Assembly: GCA_001784115.1 (NCBI GenBank)
Contig: MFPD01000018.1
Coordinates: forward strand, 1 to 47,508
Length of the DNA stretch: 47,508 nt
DNA from: Candidatus Levybacteria bacterium RIFCSPLOWO2_02_FULL_37_18
Lineage (GTDB): Bacteria; Patescibacteriota; Microgenomatia; Levybacterales; UBA12049
Direction: 5' to 3'
The stretch's first letter is position 1. Each line of letters opens with the position of its first letter. A program made the position numbers and the translations under genes. Of the stretch, positions 39,406-47,488 are shown in pieces. A model generated the notes under the pieces. It was not told the origin of the DNA and did no database searches. It saw only the letters and a program-made list of their open reading frames with translations.

Positions 39406-40590
39406 TTAAAAATCACCTCGTTCCATTTCGGCGGCAACAATGGTTTTGGCATCCTCAAGATTTGTTATAGGATTTTCTGGTTTACTCATAAGTTCGGAAA
39501 TACGTTCGGCAGCTACTTTTGTTCGCGCTGTTGCCTCGCCATCTCCTAACATGCGAAGATCGTTTACTCTCTGCCGAAGATCATTTCTTCCTTCTTGTTC
39601 TCTTGCCGCGTCTTGAGGTATGTTTTGTCGTCTTCCAAGCGTCCACCAGCTTCTTCCTTGAGAAGGAGTTGGATGTGGTGGAGAAGTTGGTTGTGGACGT
39701 GCTTCTGGCCGAGTCGCTGCCCGCAAACGCTCGATGTCTTCGGCAGTTACCTCAGGCTGCTCTTCTTCTGTCGCTTGTCTTAGATAAATTTCTCCAGCCT
39801 GGTTAAGTCTTCTGGCTCTTGCAACCATTTCCTGCTGAGCGTCTTCAATTCTGGATAGTCTTTGCGGACCCATTTTGGCAAATGCGTCAATTACCGCTCC
39901 GCTCCGGTTGCCTAGTGTTTTAATAATCTTTTCTCGAGTTTTTTGAGAGGCGCCGCGCAAGGCAAGAGCAATAGTTTCCACATCGTTTACACCTTGAAAA
40001 ACCCGGGCAACAGTTGTGGGATCTAAATTTGCCAAGTCATCAAACGTAAACATATTCTTTCTAATTTCATCGGCAAGTTCTGGTGAGGATTCATCAAGGA
40101 ACTCCAAAGCATCTTCTCGACTAACAGGATCTTCGGCTTTAAGTATCTCAACAAGTTGTTTTACTCCGCCAACACTTGTATACTTACCTTGCGTTGATTC
40201 TACTTTTTTTCTGAGTAAATCAGATGCTTGCCGTATGACCTGGGAATTTGTTCCGGTTGCCTCCAACTGCGCAATCCGCATGGCAACATCTGCTTGGGCT
40301 TCTGAAGATAGTGAAGTTAAAACTTGCGCTGCTTGTTCTGGGGGCATATGAGACAACGTAAGGGCAATGGCCTGCGGATGTTCACCTTGAATAAGGGGAA
40401 CTAACTGAACTGGAGCTACATCAGCAAGAAAATCAAATGGACGATTTTCTGTCTGAGTTCCTGGCTCGGTAATCTGTGGATTGGTAGAGAACGCAGTGGT
40501 TAACTCAGCAGACGATAAAGCAGAAACAGGCAGAATTGCCAGGGGATTAACCGGTTCGCGAGGCGGAATTTGTACAGCTTCACTAATCAT
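39406..40590 (-). CDS. FliG-like protein (motor switch middle and C-terminal domains)
   Basis: This is a 394-residue protein. After a variable N-terminus (1-50), residues about 52-265 align with the FliG middle and C-terminal domains. GEHPQAIALTLSHMPPEQAAQVL (69-91) has the EHPQ motif typical of FliG. GGVKQLVEIL, FLDESSPELADEIRKNMFTFDDL and ALALRGASQKTREKIIKTL follow in FliG order, and MGPQRLSRIEDAQQEMVARA (240-259) matches the torque helix region (GPvrl.dvEeAQ..iv). The last 120 residues are a Pro/Arg-rich linker and helices. TATACT lies 8 bases before the ATG. No FliM, FliN, MotA or MotB is in the window, so a non-flagellar role is likely. Confidence 0.82.
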   Translation of the reverse strand: MISEAVQIPPREPVNPLAILPVSALSSAELTTAFSTNPQITEPGTQTENRPFDFLADVAPVQLVPLIQGEHPQAIALTLSHMPPEQAAQVLTSLSSEAQADVAMRIAQLEATGTNSQVIRQASDLLRKKVESTQGKYTSVGGVKQLVEILKAEDPVSREDALEFLDESSPELADEIRKNMFTFDDLANLDPTTVARVFQGVNDVETIALALRGASQKTREKIIKTLGNRSGAVIDAFAKMGPQRLSRIEDAQQEMVARARRLNQAGEIYLRQATEEEQPEVTAEDIERLRAATRPEARPQPTSPPHPTPSQGRSWWTLGRRQNIPQDAAREQEGRNDLRQRVNDLRMLGDGEATARTKVAAERISELMSKPENPITNLEDAKTIVAAEMERGDF

Positions 40591-40646
40591 ATAGGTTTAG
40601 TATAGGCATATTTTTACGAGAATGCAAGCGTTTTCTCTAAAGCGTT

Positions 40647-41801
40647 TTAACGGCGTACGGGAGTAGCGGGAGGGGTCTCTTTAAGGAGCGATTCTAAATC
40701 TAAAAATTCGGATTCAGGCTGAGCCAGCGCTTTGGCAACAGGTGGTTTGGAGGCTTGTAGAGCCGAAGCTGCTTTTCTTGCTTTTCCTCTACGGCTGAGC
40801 TGGGCTGTTTGAATAGTTGGACTGGCAGCAGGTTCGGCACGTTCGAGTATAGTTTCTTCAAGTATCGTAAAATCAACCCTTCTTCCTTTTGTATGGGCTG
40901 CTTCATAAGCTTGAGCTATAACTTGTTGGTATTTCTCTGGTTCCTCCTCTTTAAAAAGTTCTTCAGGATCTTGATCTAATTGGTCAGTTATGTATTTTTT
41001 ATATTCTTCAGAAGAAGTAGTCATGCCTTTTCTTTGCAGGATTTCTGCAATAAGCTCTCTACGATACTTCTGATACAAGGGGTTCTCATGGAGAAATGCT
41101 TGGATGGTATTTTGTTCTCGAATTTTAGTAGCTTCTTTTTCTGGATTAACAAATGTGCCTTCTAGGATATTTTCTCCAATTTTATAATCTACATATGATC
41201 CGGGTTTATAGTCTGGAGGAAGGGTATATTGCAATCGGTGTCTTAGCCTGGCATTTTCTTTTTGACTTTCATCAAGCAATCTTCTCGTGTTTACCAGTTC
41301 TTCTGCTTGTTGCCGATTTTGTTGTGAGGACGATTCTTGGATTCCTACAGCTTCTTTTTTTGCCCGTGCAGTTCTTATATGAAGCCTTTCAAGCTCTGCT
41401 TTTGCAGCTTCGATTTGAGGAGTGAGCTCGTCTAATACAGCTTGTGCTGCTGTTTTTATTTTCTTAAGAGGTAGTTCTTTTATTTCTCTCGCTCTAGCGG
41501 CTTGACTTACGCTTTTACGGACGCGTTGTCTGTTTTGTAAATCTTCCACTTTTAAAGGAAGCGATGTTGCCGCGATTTGTTCTTGGGGGGCTGACGGCGG
41601 TGGTTGGTATTCCTCAAGTCGCTTCCGAATAGTATCTAAAGATTGAGGATTTTCTTTTTGGGCGGTATTCCCGGATACAACAGAGGAGAATGCGGATGCT
41701 AAGTCTGCTGATGACAATTGAGTAGCCGATCGGAAGGCATGTCCTGTTTGAGGCTCACTTTTCGGTTGTATTTGATGTGGAAAAGGCAGTTCGGATGGCA
41801 T
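40647..41801 (-). CDS. Coiled-coil protein next to the FliG-like gene
   Basis: The ATG at 41801 (MPSELPFPHQIQ) is chosen because TATAAT ends six bases before it; it gives 384 residues. The N-terminus shares the motif SSADLASAFSS with SSAELTTAFS of the FliG-like protein, hinting at a common binding or targeting tag. Residues about 115-200 form a coiled coil (LTPQIEAAKAELERLHIRTARAKKE). A middle helix-rich domain (YQKYRRELIAEILQRKGMTT) and a Pro/Ala-rich end follow. It resembles no family I know. A structural partner of the FliG-like protein is plausible by position and the shared motif. Confidence 0.6.
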   Translation of the reverse strand: MPSELPFPHQIQPKSEPQTGHAFRSATQLSSADLASAFSSVVSGNTAQKENPQSLDTIRKRLEEYQPPPSAPQEQIAATSLPLKVEDLQNRQRVRKSVSQAARAREIKELPLKKIKTAAQAVLDELTPQIEAAKAELERLHIRTARAKKEAVGIQESSSQQNRQQAEELVNTRRLLDESQKENARLRHRLQYTLPPDYKPGSYVDYKIGENILEGTFVNPEKEATKIREQNTIQAFLHENPLYQKYRRELIAEILQRKGMTTSSEEYKKYITDQLDQDPEELFKEEEPEKYQQVIAQAYEAAHTKGRRVDFTILEETILERAEPAASPTIQTAQLSRRGKARKAASALQASKPPVAKALAQPESEFLDLESLLKETPPATPVRR

Positions 41802-41977
41802 GCTTGCATTATACAAATACAGAGGAGTTGTTTGCAAGCTTGTTACTTGACCGCACACATTTTACCGTTCGCCTTTTCAGTACTATTCGTACACGGTTCA
41901 CGGAGCAATGTTGAAGGGTCTTCGCTTAGGTTTTGACGACTTGACTTTTTATTTGTTAAATATAACAATGGATATAT

Positions 41978-42310
41978 ATGGAGCTTTCAAAAGAGCGGTT
42001 GTATCGTGTAGAGCAGTTGCTTGTCGAGACAGTTATTAAAGCATTGGAGCAGGGTGGAATAAAAGAAATAGATCTTCCTCCTGTTTCTTCTTATATCTTA
42101 GACCATGTGCAAATCATAAAAACAGAAGAAGAGTTAATGAAATTCCTGCGGGAACTTTCTAGCAAATGGTCAATTTTTACACCGGTATTAGTACTGGAAA
42201 GCGGGGAGGTGCAAAAAAAAATGGAATCTGAAGTTATTTCAGGAATTTTAGAACTTGCAAAAGATAATAAAATTGACGAAGCGGTAAGCCTAGCAAAGTC
42301 AGCAACTTAA
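41978..42310 (+). CDS. Small helical protein, unknown
   Basis: This is a 110-residue soluble protein with amphipathic helices and a central strand pair (WSIFTPVLVLESGEVQ). It is divergent from the coiled-coil gene and five bases ahead of the 574-aa gene, so likely co-transcribed. TTGACT (41941) and TATAAC (41961) lie upstream, with 14-base spacing. No motif gives a function. Confidence 0.55.
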   Translation: MELSKERLYRVEQLLVETVIKALEQGGIKEIDLPPVSSYILDHVQIIKTEEELMKFLRELSSKWSIFTPVLVLESGEVQKKMESEVISGILELAKDNKIDEAVSLAKSAT

Positions 42311-42314
42311 ATTT

Positions 42315-44039
42315 ATGCCACCAAGTACAGTGCCTGGTAGTCAAGTAGAATTAGCCAGATCAATGGCGCAAGCTCCGGCAGTGCGAACATTGGGGTGGGA
42401 ACGCGCGGAAAAACTAAACCAAAGATATCAGGAAATAAAAAACACAGAGCACCCAACAGACGCGCTTCGTCCGGAAACTCGAGGAGCATTTACCATAGAT
42501 ACGGCAGCAGAAATTAGTAGGCGCATCAAAGACCCAACGCGTCTTGGGCAAGCAGATGCCGCAGTCAGAAGATCAGAGGCAGCAAGACGAGGACAATTAA
42601 CTGTTCCTCCTCTTGCTCCGGCCCAACGAGCTGCCCTTGTTGAAAACCTTACCAGGGAGGCAGTTATGTCCCGTCCTGCGTTTCGGGCGCTTCTAGATCC
42701 TACAACAGGCGCAATGACGTCGGAGGCGTTGTCTGTTATTGATCAAGTAATAGACAGTACGCGGTATCAGGAAAAGGTTCAAAAACTCATGGAGGCAAGT
42801 CTTAATCCCGATGAGGATATTGTCACCGCTTTGGCAGCGGTTGTAAAAGAAGAATTAGACGCAAAAACAGCCCTCGATACAAAAGTTGCCACATTTCCTT
42901 CGGCCCGAGGTATAACAGAAGCCCAGCTTCAAGCAGAAATTGATGAATTCGCGGAAAGTCCTTGGAATACAGCAGGTACAAAAGGAGATTGGATAAAAGC
43001 ATTAGCAACAAATGAAGCAACAGATAGACAGCTTATAAAAGATATTACAGATGAAGCAAATGATCTTGTAACAGCTGGCAGGCTTACAAGAGCGCAGTGG
43101 GATGCGCAGTTAGCAGATGTAAGACACAAAGTTCGTACAGGAGTCGCGTTAAGCGCAAGTGAACAAAATCTTAAAGATTTTATGGATGCTCAAAATCGTA
43201 TGCGAGAGCTTGATGGATTAAAAGTAGAAAAGGCGAATTGTGAAGAAGTTCTTAAGCTTACCAAAGATCACGCTGCCGCAAAGGAAAAATTAGATACCGC
43301 GAAAGCACGTCAAGAAGACGCAGTGGTAAAGAAATTAGACAGTATTATTAAAGACGCTGCGGATATAATATTAGACGAAGAAATCAATGCTCGACTAGAA
43401 GTCTTAAATACGCAACTAGCTGAGGACACTACTAACGCCAAATCAGAAGATGAAAAACATCTGTTTGAAAGTCTTAAGCTACAACTAGAAAAACCGGTAT
43501 ATAAAAATGGCGTTGAGGTAGATTCTAAGATAGACAAAGATATGACCCGAATGTATTTTGGCGAAATGATGGCAAAAGGACCTGAGCATGCAATAAGAGA
43601 ATTACTCATGGGAGATATTACAAGGAGAATAGATCCAACAGCAGTACCACCTGCTCGGTATAGACCAGGAACTCCTGGATATATTGCAGAAGTTGTCCGC
43701 ATCAACAAACAATTAAGCAATAGAGAGTTTATGGATGCAGTAAGAGGAAAGGTTGTCAAACACGTAGCTTCTAGACACTTCTTAACCGGCGGTAAGATTA
43801 CAAAAAATCAAATCAGGTTGCTTAGAGAGACAGACTGGGGTCAGGCATTAGTAAGCGACGCGATGGAAGAAAATAGAGAGCTTATGAGGCAGATATCAGC
43901 AGCAGGAGATAATCTTGCCGGATTCTGGAATAAGGTTAAGCGTGCAAGTAGTGGAAACTTCCTTTTGTTTCTCGTCATGCTTCTTGCGATCCCAACAGTT
44001 ATGAAGCTTGGCGGAGTAGTGAATCCTAACAAATTTTAA
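42315..44039 (+). CDS. Long helical protein with C-terminal membrane anchor
   Basis: This 574-residue protein is mostly alpha-helical and rich in Ala, Glu, Lys and Thr. A coiled-coil region lies at about 280-395 (LTKDHAAAKEKLDTAKARQED). The C-terminus SGNFLLFLVMLLAIPTVMKL (about 548-567) is a single membrane helix, giving a tail-anchored protein with the bulk in the cytoplasm. Next to the FliG-like and coiled-coil genes, it could be part of the same membrane-associated assembly. I do not recognise the family. Confidence 0.55.
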   Translation: MPPSTVPGSQVELARSMAQAPAVRTLGWERAEKLNQRYQEIKNTEHPTDALRPETRGAFTIDTAAEISRRIKDPTRLGQADAAVRRSEAARRGQLTVPPLAPAQRAALVENLTREAVMSRPAFRALLDPTTGAMTSEALSVIDQVIDSTRYQEKVQKLMEASLNPDEDIVTALAAVVKEELDAKTALDTKVATFPSARGITEAQLQAEIDEFAESPWNTAGTKGDWIKALATNEATDRQLIKDITDEANDLVTAGRLTRAQWDAQLADVRHKVRTGVALSASEQNLKDFMDAQNRMRELDGLKVEKANCEEVLKLTKDHAAAKEKLDTAKARQEDAVVKKLDSIIKDAADIILDEEINARLEVLNTQLAEDTTNAKSEDEKHLFESLKLQLEKPVYKNGVEVDSKIDKDMTRMYFGEMMAKGPEHAIRELLMGDITRRIDPTAVPPARYRPGTPGYIAEVVRINKQLSNREFMDAVRGKVVKHVASRHFLTGGKITKNQIRLLRETDWGQALVSDAMEENRELMRQISAAGDNLAGFWNKVKRASSGNFLLFLVMLLAIPTVMKLGGVVNPNKF

Positions 44040-44103
44040 CTCCTCTTGCCGTGATTTTTTCTTCTCCCCTCCCAAGCTTTGTGGAGTTTGCTACAATTTC
44101 TCC

Positions 44104-44901
44104 ATGGCGTATTTTTTCCTGTTTTTATTTGAGCTTTTGGTTTTGTTTTTTGTTTCCCAAAAACTCACAAAATCACTCTCACAGTTTTTGTTCTCACTCA
44201 CTAAAAATCAACGATTAACTATTAATCTTTTGTCTATTTTGTTTTTACCGGGAGTGATTGTGCATGAGCTGTCTCATTTTATCATGGCCAGAATTTTATT
44301 TGTGTATACGGGAGAAATAGAATTTTTTCCCTCCATCCGTCATCAATCACGTCATTCCGAACTTGCTTCGGAATCCCATGGGATACTGAATCAAGTTAAG
44401 GATGACAGAAAGTCGGTTCGCAGTGACACCGTTGAAATCAAATTAGGTTCTGTGACGATTGCCAAAACAGATCCTGTGAGAAGACTTTTGATTGGAATTG
44501 CGCCGCTACTTGTGGGTATAGCAATTCTTTTATATATCCTTTCTTTAATCATAAATAACACTTTAATGATATATATCATTAAAGTGTCGTGGTTTATGCA
44601 AATTGGTGAGTGGGTTTTGGTTTTTTATGTTATTTCTAATATTAGTTGTACTATGTTTTCGAGTAAAAAAGATATGGAGGGGAGTGCGATTATTGTTGTT
44701 ATTGTTATATTGCTGCTATTGTTTTTGTATGTAGCTGGGGTTCGGGTTCAATATTCCTTTATAGAACAGTTATTTACACCAAGAGTGAGTGAGTTTTTTT
44801 GGAAAAGTGATTTGTTTCTGTTAGTTCCGCTAGTAATAAATTCAATTATCAGTTTTCTCTTGTCATCGCGAGCGAAGCGAAGCAATCTAAATAGATTCTG
44901 A
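44104..44901 (+). CDS. Membrane metallopeptidase-like protein with repeat insertions
   Basis: This is a 265-residue protein with about five hydrophobic segments. LPGVIVHELSHFIMARILFVYTGEIEFFP (about 49-77) contains HELSH, the HExxH zinc motif within a helix, as in M50-type intramembrane or related peptidases. Residues about 80-105 (RHSELASESHGILNQVKDDR) are the translation of a palindromic element (44351-44406), and the C-terminal SSRAKRSNLNRF comes from another. A perfect 30-bp palindrome (44558-44587) lies in a hydrophobic segment. TACAAT ends six bases before the ATG, so leaderless translation is likely. Function: possible membrane protease; the second zinc ligand is not evident. Confidence 0.6.
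   Translation: MAYFFLFLFELLVLFFVSQKLTKSLSQFLFSLTKNQRLTINLLSILFLPGVIVHELSHFIMARILFVYTGEIEFFPSIRHQSRHSELASESHGILNQVKDDRKSVRSDTVEIKLGSVTIAKTDPVRRLLIGIAPLLVGIAILLYILSLIINNTLMIYIIKVSWFMQIGEWVLVFYVISNISCTMFSSKKDMEGSAIIVVIVILLLLFLYVAGVRVQYSFIEQLFTPRVSEFFWKSDLFLLVPLVINSIISFLLSSRAKRSNLNRF
44351..44406 (+). repeat. Palindromic element inside the metallopeptidase-like gene
   Basis: The element runs from GTCATTCCGAACTTGCTTCGG to AAGTTAAGGATGAC. It is read in frame and lies in the loop after the HExxH helix. Confidence 0.75.
44558..44587. repeat. Perfect 30-bp palindrome
   Basis: ACACTTTAATGATAT is followed at once by its exact reverse complement ATATCATTAAAGTGT, with no loop. It lies inside a coding sequence. 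Confidence 0.9.
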
Positions 44902-44961
44902 ATCAAGTTCAGAATGACAGGAATGAGATTGCTTCGGAACTAAAGTTCCTCGCAATGACAT
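44859..44961. repeat. Nested palindromic elements after the metallopeptidase-like gene
   Basis: An outer unit TGTCATCGCGAGCGAAGCG ... CCTCGCAATGACA encloses TAGATTCTGAATCAAGTTCAGAATGACAGG. The inner arms belong to the CTGAAC family, the outer arms to the CGAG/AAGC family. It may serve as a bidirectional terminator between convergent genes. Confidence 0.7.
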
Positions 44962-44976
44962 GGGTAACGTTGAGAT

Positions 44977-45381
44977 TCATTTGCACGTATCAAATCCTAC
45001 CATTCTAATGCAGGGGATGCTAAGAACATAAGAGAGAGTGGAGAGGATAAAGCCGGATAACAATACTAAGACGAGTCCAACAATGGCATACGTTATTACG
45101 GTTCTGGCTTCTTCGACTTTTTTCGGATCACCATGGGACAACAGAAATTTTACCCCGGACCAGATAATGAGCAGTACCGCAATTGACCCGGCAAGCGTAA
45201 AAGCGGCAGTGATGAGGTTTTGAAATAAATACGGAACACAGCTTAAGGTAGCAGCGCCTTCTTTGAGACAATCTCCCCAGAAATTAGTTTGGCCGGTGGT
45301 ATTTCCCGGATCAAGCTGAGGATCTTGGGCAAGAAGGTTGTCCATACCTTGTAGCATAGCAAGGAAAAAAACAGAAAACAA
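44977..45381 (-). CDS. VirB2/TrbC-like two-helix membrane protein (pilin-like)
   Basis: This 134-residue ORF begins MFSVFFLAMLQGMDNLLAQD, a signal-like hydrophobic start (a start at MLQG at 45354 is possible). Two membrane helices follow: LITAAFTLAGSIAVLLIIWSGVKFLLS (about 52-78) and VITYAIVGLVLVLLSGFIL (about 88-106). HGDPKKVEEART lies between them. The helix-GDPxK-helix pattern is that of TrbC/VirB2-like pilins of CPR and mycoplasma conjugative elements. Four cysteines in the outer parts (DCLKEG, LSCVPY, IPCIRM, FDTCK) could form disulfides. Confidence 0.75.
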   Translation of the reverse strand: MFSVFFLAMLQGMDNLLAQDPQLDPGNTTGQTNFWGDCLKEGAATLSCVPYLFQNLITAAFTLAGSIAVLLIIWSGVKFLLSHGDPKKVEEARTVITYAIVGLVLVLLSGFILSTLSYVLSIPCIRMVGFDTCK

Positions 45382-45441
45382 GACTTAGATTTGTTATAGA
45401 TTTGGTAAAAGAAAGTAAGTGTCACTTGCCACACCAGGAGT

Positions 45442-45900
45442 TTAAGTTGGAACTGGAATAGCTGTGGGTTGATCTGTTACAGTTTTAAGAGTTGGAATTT
45501 TAAGATTGCTAAGATTTACCCCAGATCCCAGGAAAAAGTTTAATACTAAGTTGATAATAAGATAGGAAAGAGCAATGATAACAAGACCAATGATAGCTGC
45601 AATAATCTGATTTCTGGCTGTTTCTACGTGTCCTTTGTCTCCTTCGGATGTAATCCACTTAATAGCGCCATAAATAAGGTAGCCTAAAGCCAAAATTATA
45701 GCAAGAACAAAGATTAATCCAATTGCCTGACCGACAATGGGACCAAATCTGTCAACAGTAAGGCCGCAAAGTGGACTAAACGAACCATCTTTGGGACATA
45801 CGTCAACTTCAGTTTCCACTGCAAATGCAGGCATCGCAAGAGTTAGATATGAAATAGCAGCAACAAGAGGAGCAAGAATTTTTCTCATTACTACAATCAT
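45442..45900 (-). CDS. VirB2/TrbC-like pilin-like protein with signal peptide
   Basis: This is a 152-residue protein with signal peptide MRKILAPLVAAISYLTLAMPAFA (start at M5 is likely), two helices (AIGLIFVLAIILALGYLIYGAIKWI and IIAAIIGLVIIALSYLIINLVLNFFLG) and the SEGDKGHVETARNQ link. This is the typical arrangement of CPR 'pilin-like conjugal transfer' proteins. Two cysteines (VDVCPK, SPLCGL) precede the first helix. It probably assembles in the membrane, perhaps in a secretion channel or filament. Confidence 0.8.
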   Translation of the reverse strand: MIVVMRKILAPLVAAISYLTLAMPAFAVETEVDVCPKDGSFSPLCGLTVDRFGPIVGQAIGLIFVLAIILALGYLIYGAIKWITSEGDKGHVETARNQIIAAIIGLVIIALSYLIINLVLNFFLGSGVNLSNLKIPTLKTVTDQPTAIPVPT

Positions 45901-45954
45901 AAGACTTTTTTTTCACACTTGTCAAGATGGGAAAAAGAAGATAGGATAAAAAAG

Positions 45955-46269
45955 ATGAAGCTTCTAGCGCTTTCTATTCCCACATTTGGTGATGTAAGAG
46001 GACCATCGGGGATTCCAACCGGCGGATATGGGAGTTTGGGTACTATTATTCAATTTTTAGTGAGCTTTGCTTTTTTTGGAGCAATTATTATCTCGTTATT
46101 TTTTGTTGTTTGGGCTGGAATTAAGTTTACTATGTCCCAAGGTGACAAGCAAAAAATCGAACAATCCAAAGATATAATAAAATACGCGGTTATTGGTATT
46201 ACGATTATTGCGCTTTCGTTTTTGATTGTTGGAATAATTGGTAATTTTTTTGGAGTTCCATTGGTGTAA
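45955..46269 (+). CDS. VirB2/TrbC-like small membrane protein
   Basis: The ATG at 45955 (MKLLALSIPTFGD) gives 104 residues; the track adds 12. A Gly/Pro-rich front is followed by helix LVSFAFFGAIIISLFFVVWAGIKF, SQGDKQKIEQSKD, and helix YAVIGITIIALSFLIVGIIGNFFG. It is the same fold pattern as its neighbours but on the opposite strand and without a classical signal peptide. Confidence 0.75.
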   Translation: MKLLALSIPTFGDVRGPSGIPTGGYGSLGTIIQFLVSFAFFGAIIISLFFVVWAGIKFTMSQGDKQKIEQSKDIIKYAVIGITIIALSFLIVGIIGNFFGVPLV

Positions 46270-46309
46270 ACTGACACAATTAAATTCGATATTCGAAATT
46301 TTCTTTGGC

Positions 46310-47488
46310 CTATCGGCCAAGGCCCGGTAAATGCAAAATATCCACTCCTACTACCTCTAGAATAACCAGAGAAAAAACAATAAAAAGAAGGCCGACGATT
46401 GCAGAAGTGAGGGTTTCCCGCGCGCCTTGCAATTTGGCCTGGTCGCCGGCTGCCGTCATGTACCTATAACCTGAAAAAATAATAATAAGCATGGCAACAC
46501 CGCCTGATAGAGACAGTAAAATCGAAAAGACTTTTTTGACAAATTCCATGGGATCTGTGCCGATAATGCCAAGCCCCGTATCAAACTCAACACATTTGTA
46601 TTTAATAGCTTTATCCTTTTTTATCTGATCTACTGTAACCTCTTGTCCATCTTGTATGTTTATAAACTTTTTGCAAGGAGGAAGAGGGGGAGTGGGTGAG
46701 GAAGAAGGAAGAGGAGTTGCGGTTCTTAAATTTGTAATATTAAAATTTGCTGTACCTGATTTATATTCTGTGCTTCCTATATTAAAAACAGCATATGCAC
46801 AAACCGTACCCGTTGTTGACGTGGTGGCCCTAATGGATCTAACCTCTGTTGAGATATCTTTTGAAAAAAGTCCAGCTTCATCGCTAGTGACAGTTGCAAG
46901 CGCAGAATACGTTTTACAATCATCTGCATATAAAATATTAATAGGAGTTTCAGAAGGATTTGTTATATTTAATACTTTTCCACTAAAAATAAAAGTATCT
47001 TCAAAGGCTCCGGTATTTGTACATCCTCCATTCGGGAGAAAAGGTGGAGCTGGTTCTCCTTGCTTGTATACACAAATACTAGCATCCTGAATTTTTGGTC
47101 CCGTAGTATTCTCAGTTACAATAAGAGTAATAGTTGCAGAATCATTTCCTACAGAATTATAACCACTTATTCTTAACGTATAAGTTCCGGCATTTGGAAT
47201 ACCTCCCATATAAAGCGATCTACTTCCCGACTTTAGTTTATACCCTGCGTAGGCACCGGTTGGTACTGTACAGGTTGATATAAGAGAAGAAGGAGAACCA
47301 CTTGGGACAGAAGGAGTGTAAAAAAATCCGTAACAACCATTTCGTACAGCTCCGCTGTATTGAATAGAAAAAGACTGGCCTTTAGCAAGTGGACCTGTTG
47401 GAGGAGTGACGCGAAAACCTGCGTATGCTTTTTGCGCAGAAGAAAAACTAAGAAGTAATAAAATGAAAAAAAAGAAAAACTTTTTCAC
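46310..47488 (-). CDS. Secreted beta-domain protein fused to a VirB2/TrbC-like membrane pair
   Basis: This is a 392-residue protein. MKKFFFFFILLLLSFSSAQKAYA is a signal peptide. Residues 25-260 are strand-rich with Ser/Thr/Gly, including SFSIQYSGAVRNGCYGFFY and NAGTYTLRISGYN, an immunoglobulin-like sandwich look. A Pro-rich linker leads to the C-terminal part: PMEFVKKVFSILLSLSGGVAMLIIIFSGYRYMT, AAGDQAKLQGARET, and AIVGLLFIVFSLVILEVVGV, the two-helix VirB2-like module. It may be a minor tip-like or surface-exposed variant of the pilin-like proteins. The gene is complete in the window. Confidence 0.75.
   Translation of the reverse strand: MKKFFFFFILLLLSFSSAQKAYAGFRVTPPTGPLAKGQSFSIQYSGAVRNGCYGFFYTPSVPSGSPSSLISTCTVPTGAYAGYKLKSGSRSLYMGGIPNAGTYTLRISGYNSVGNDSATITLIVTENTTGPKIQDASICVYKQGEPAPPFLPNGGCTNTGAFEDTFIFSGKVLNITNPSETPINILYADDCKTYSALATVTSDEAGLFSKDISTEVRSIRATTSTTGTVCAYAVFNIGSTEYKSGTANFNITNLRTATPLPSSSPTPPLPPCKKFINIQDGQEVTVDQIKKDKAIKYKCVEFDTGLGIIGTDPMEFVKKVFSILLSLSGGVAMLIIIFSGYRYMTAAGDQAKLQGARETLTSAIVGLLFIVFSLVILEVVGVDILHLPGLGR

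Noticed and set aside
39406-40590. FliG-like protein as an MgtE N-terminal domain
   Set aside because: The MgtE_N fold is related to the FliG middle domain, but the EHPQ motif and the C-terminal torque-region match are specific to FliG and there is no MgtE channel or CBS part.
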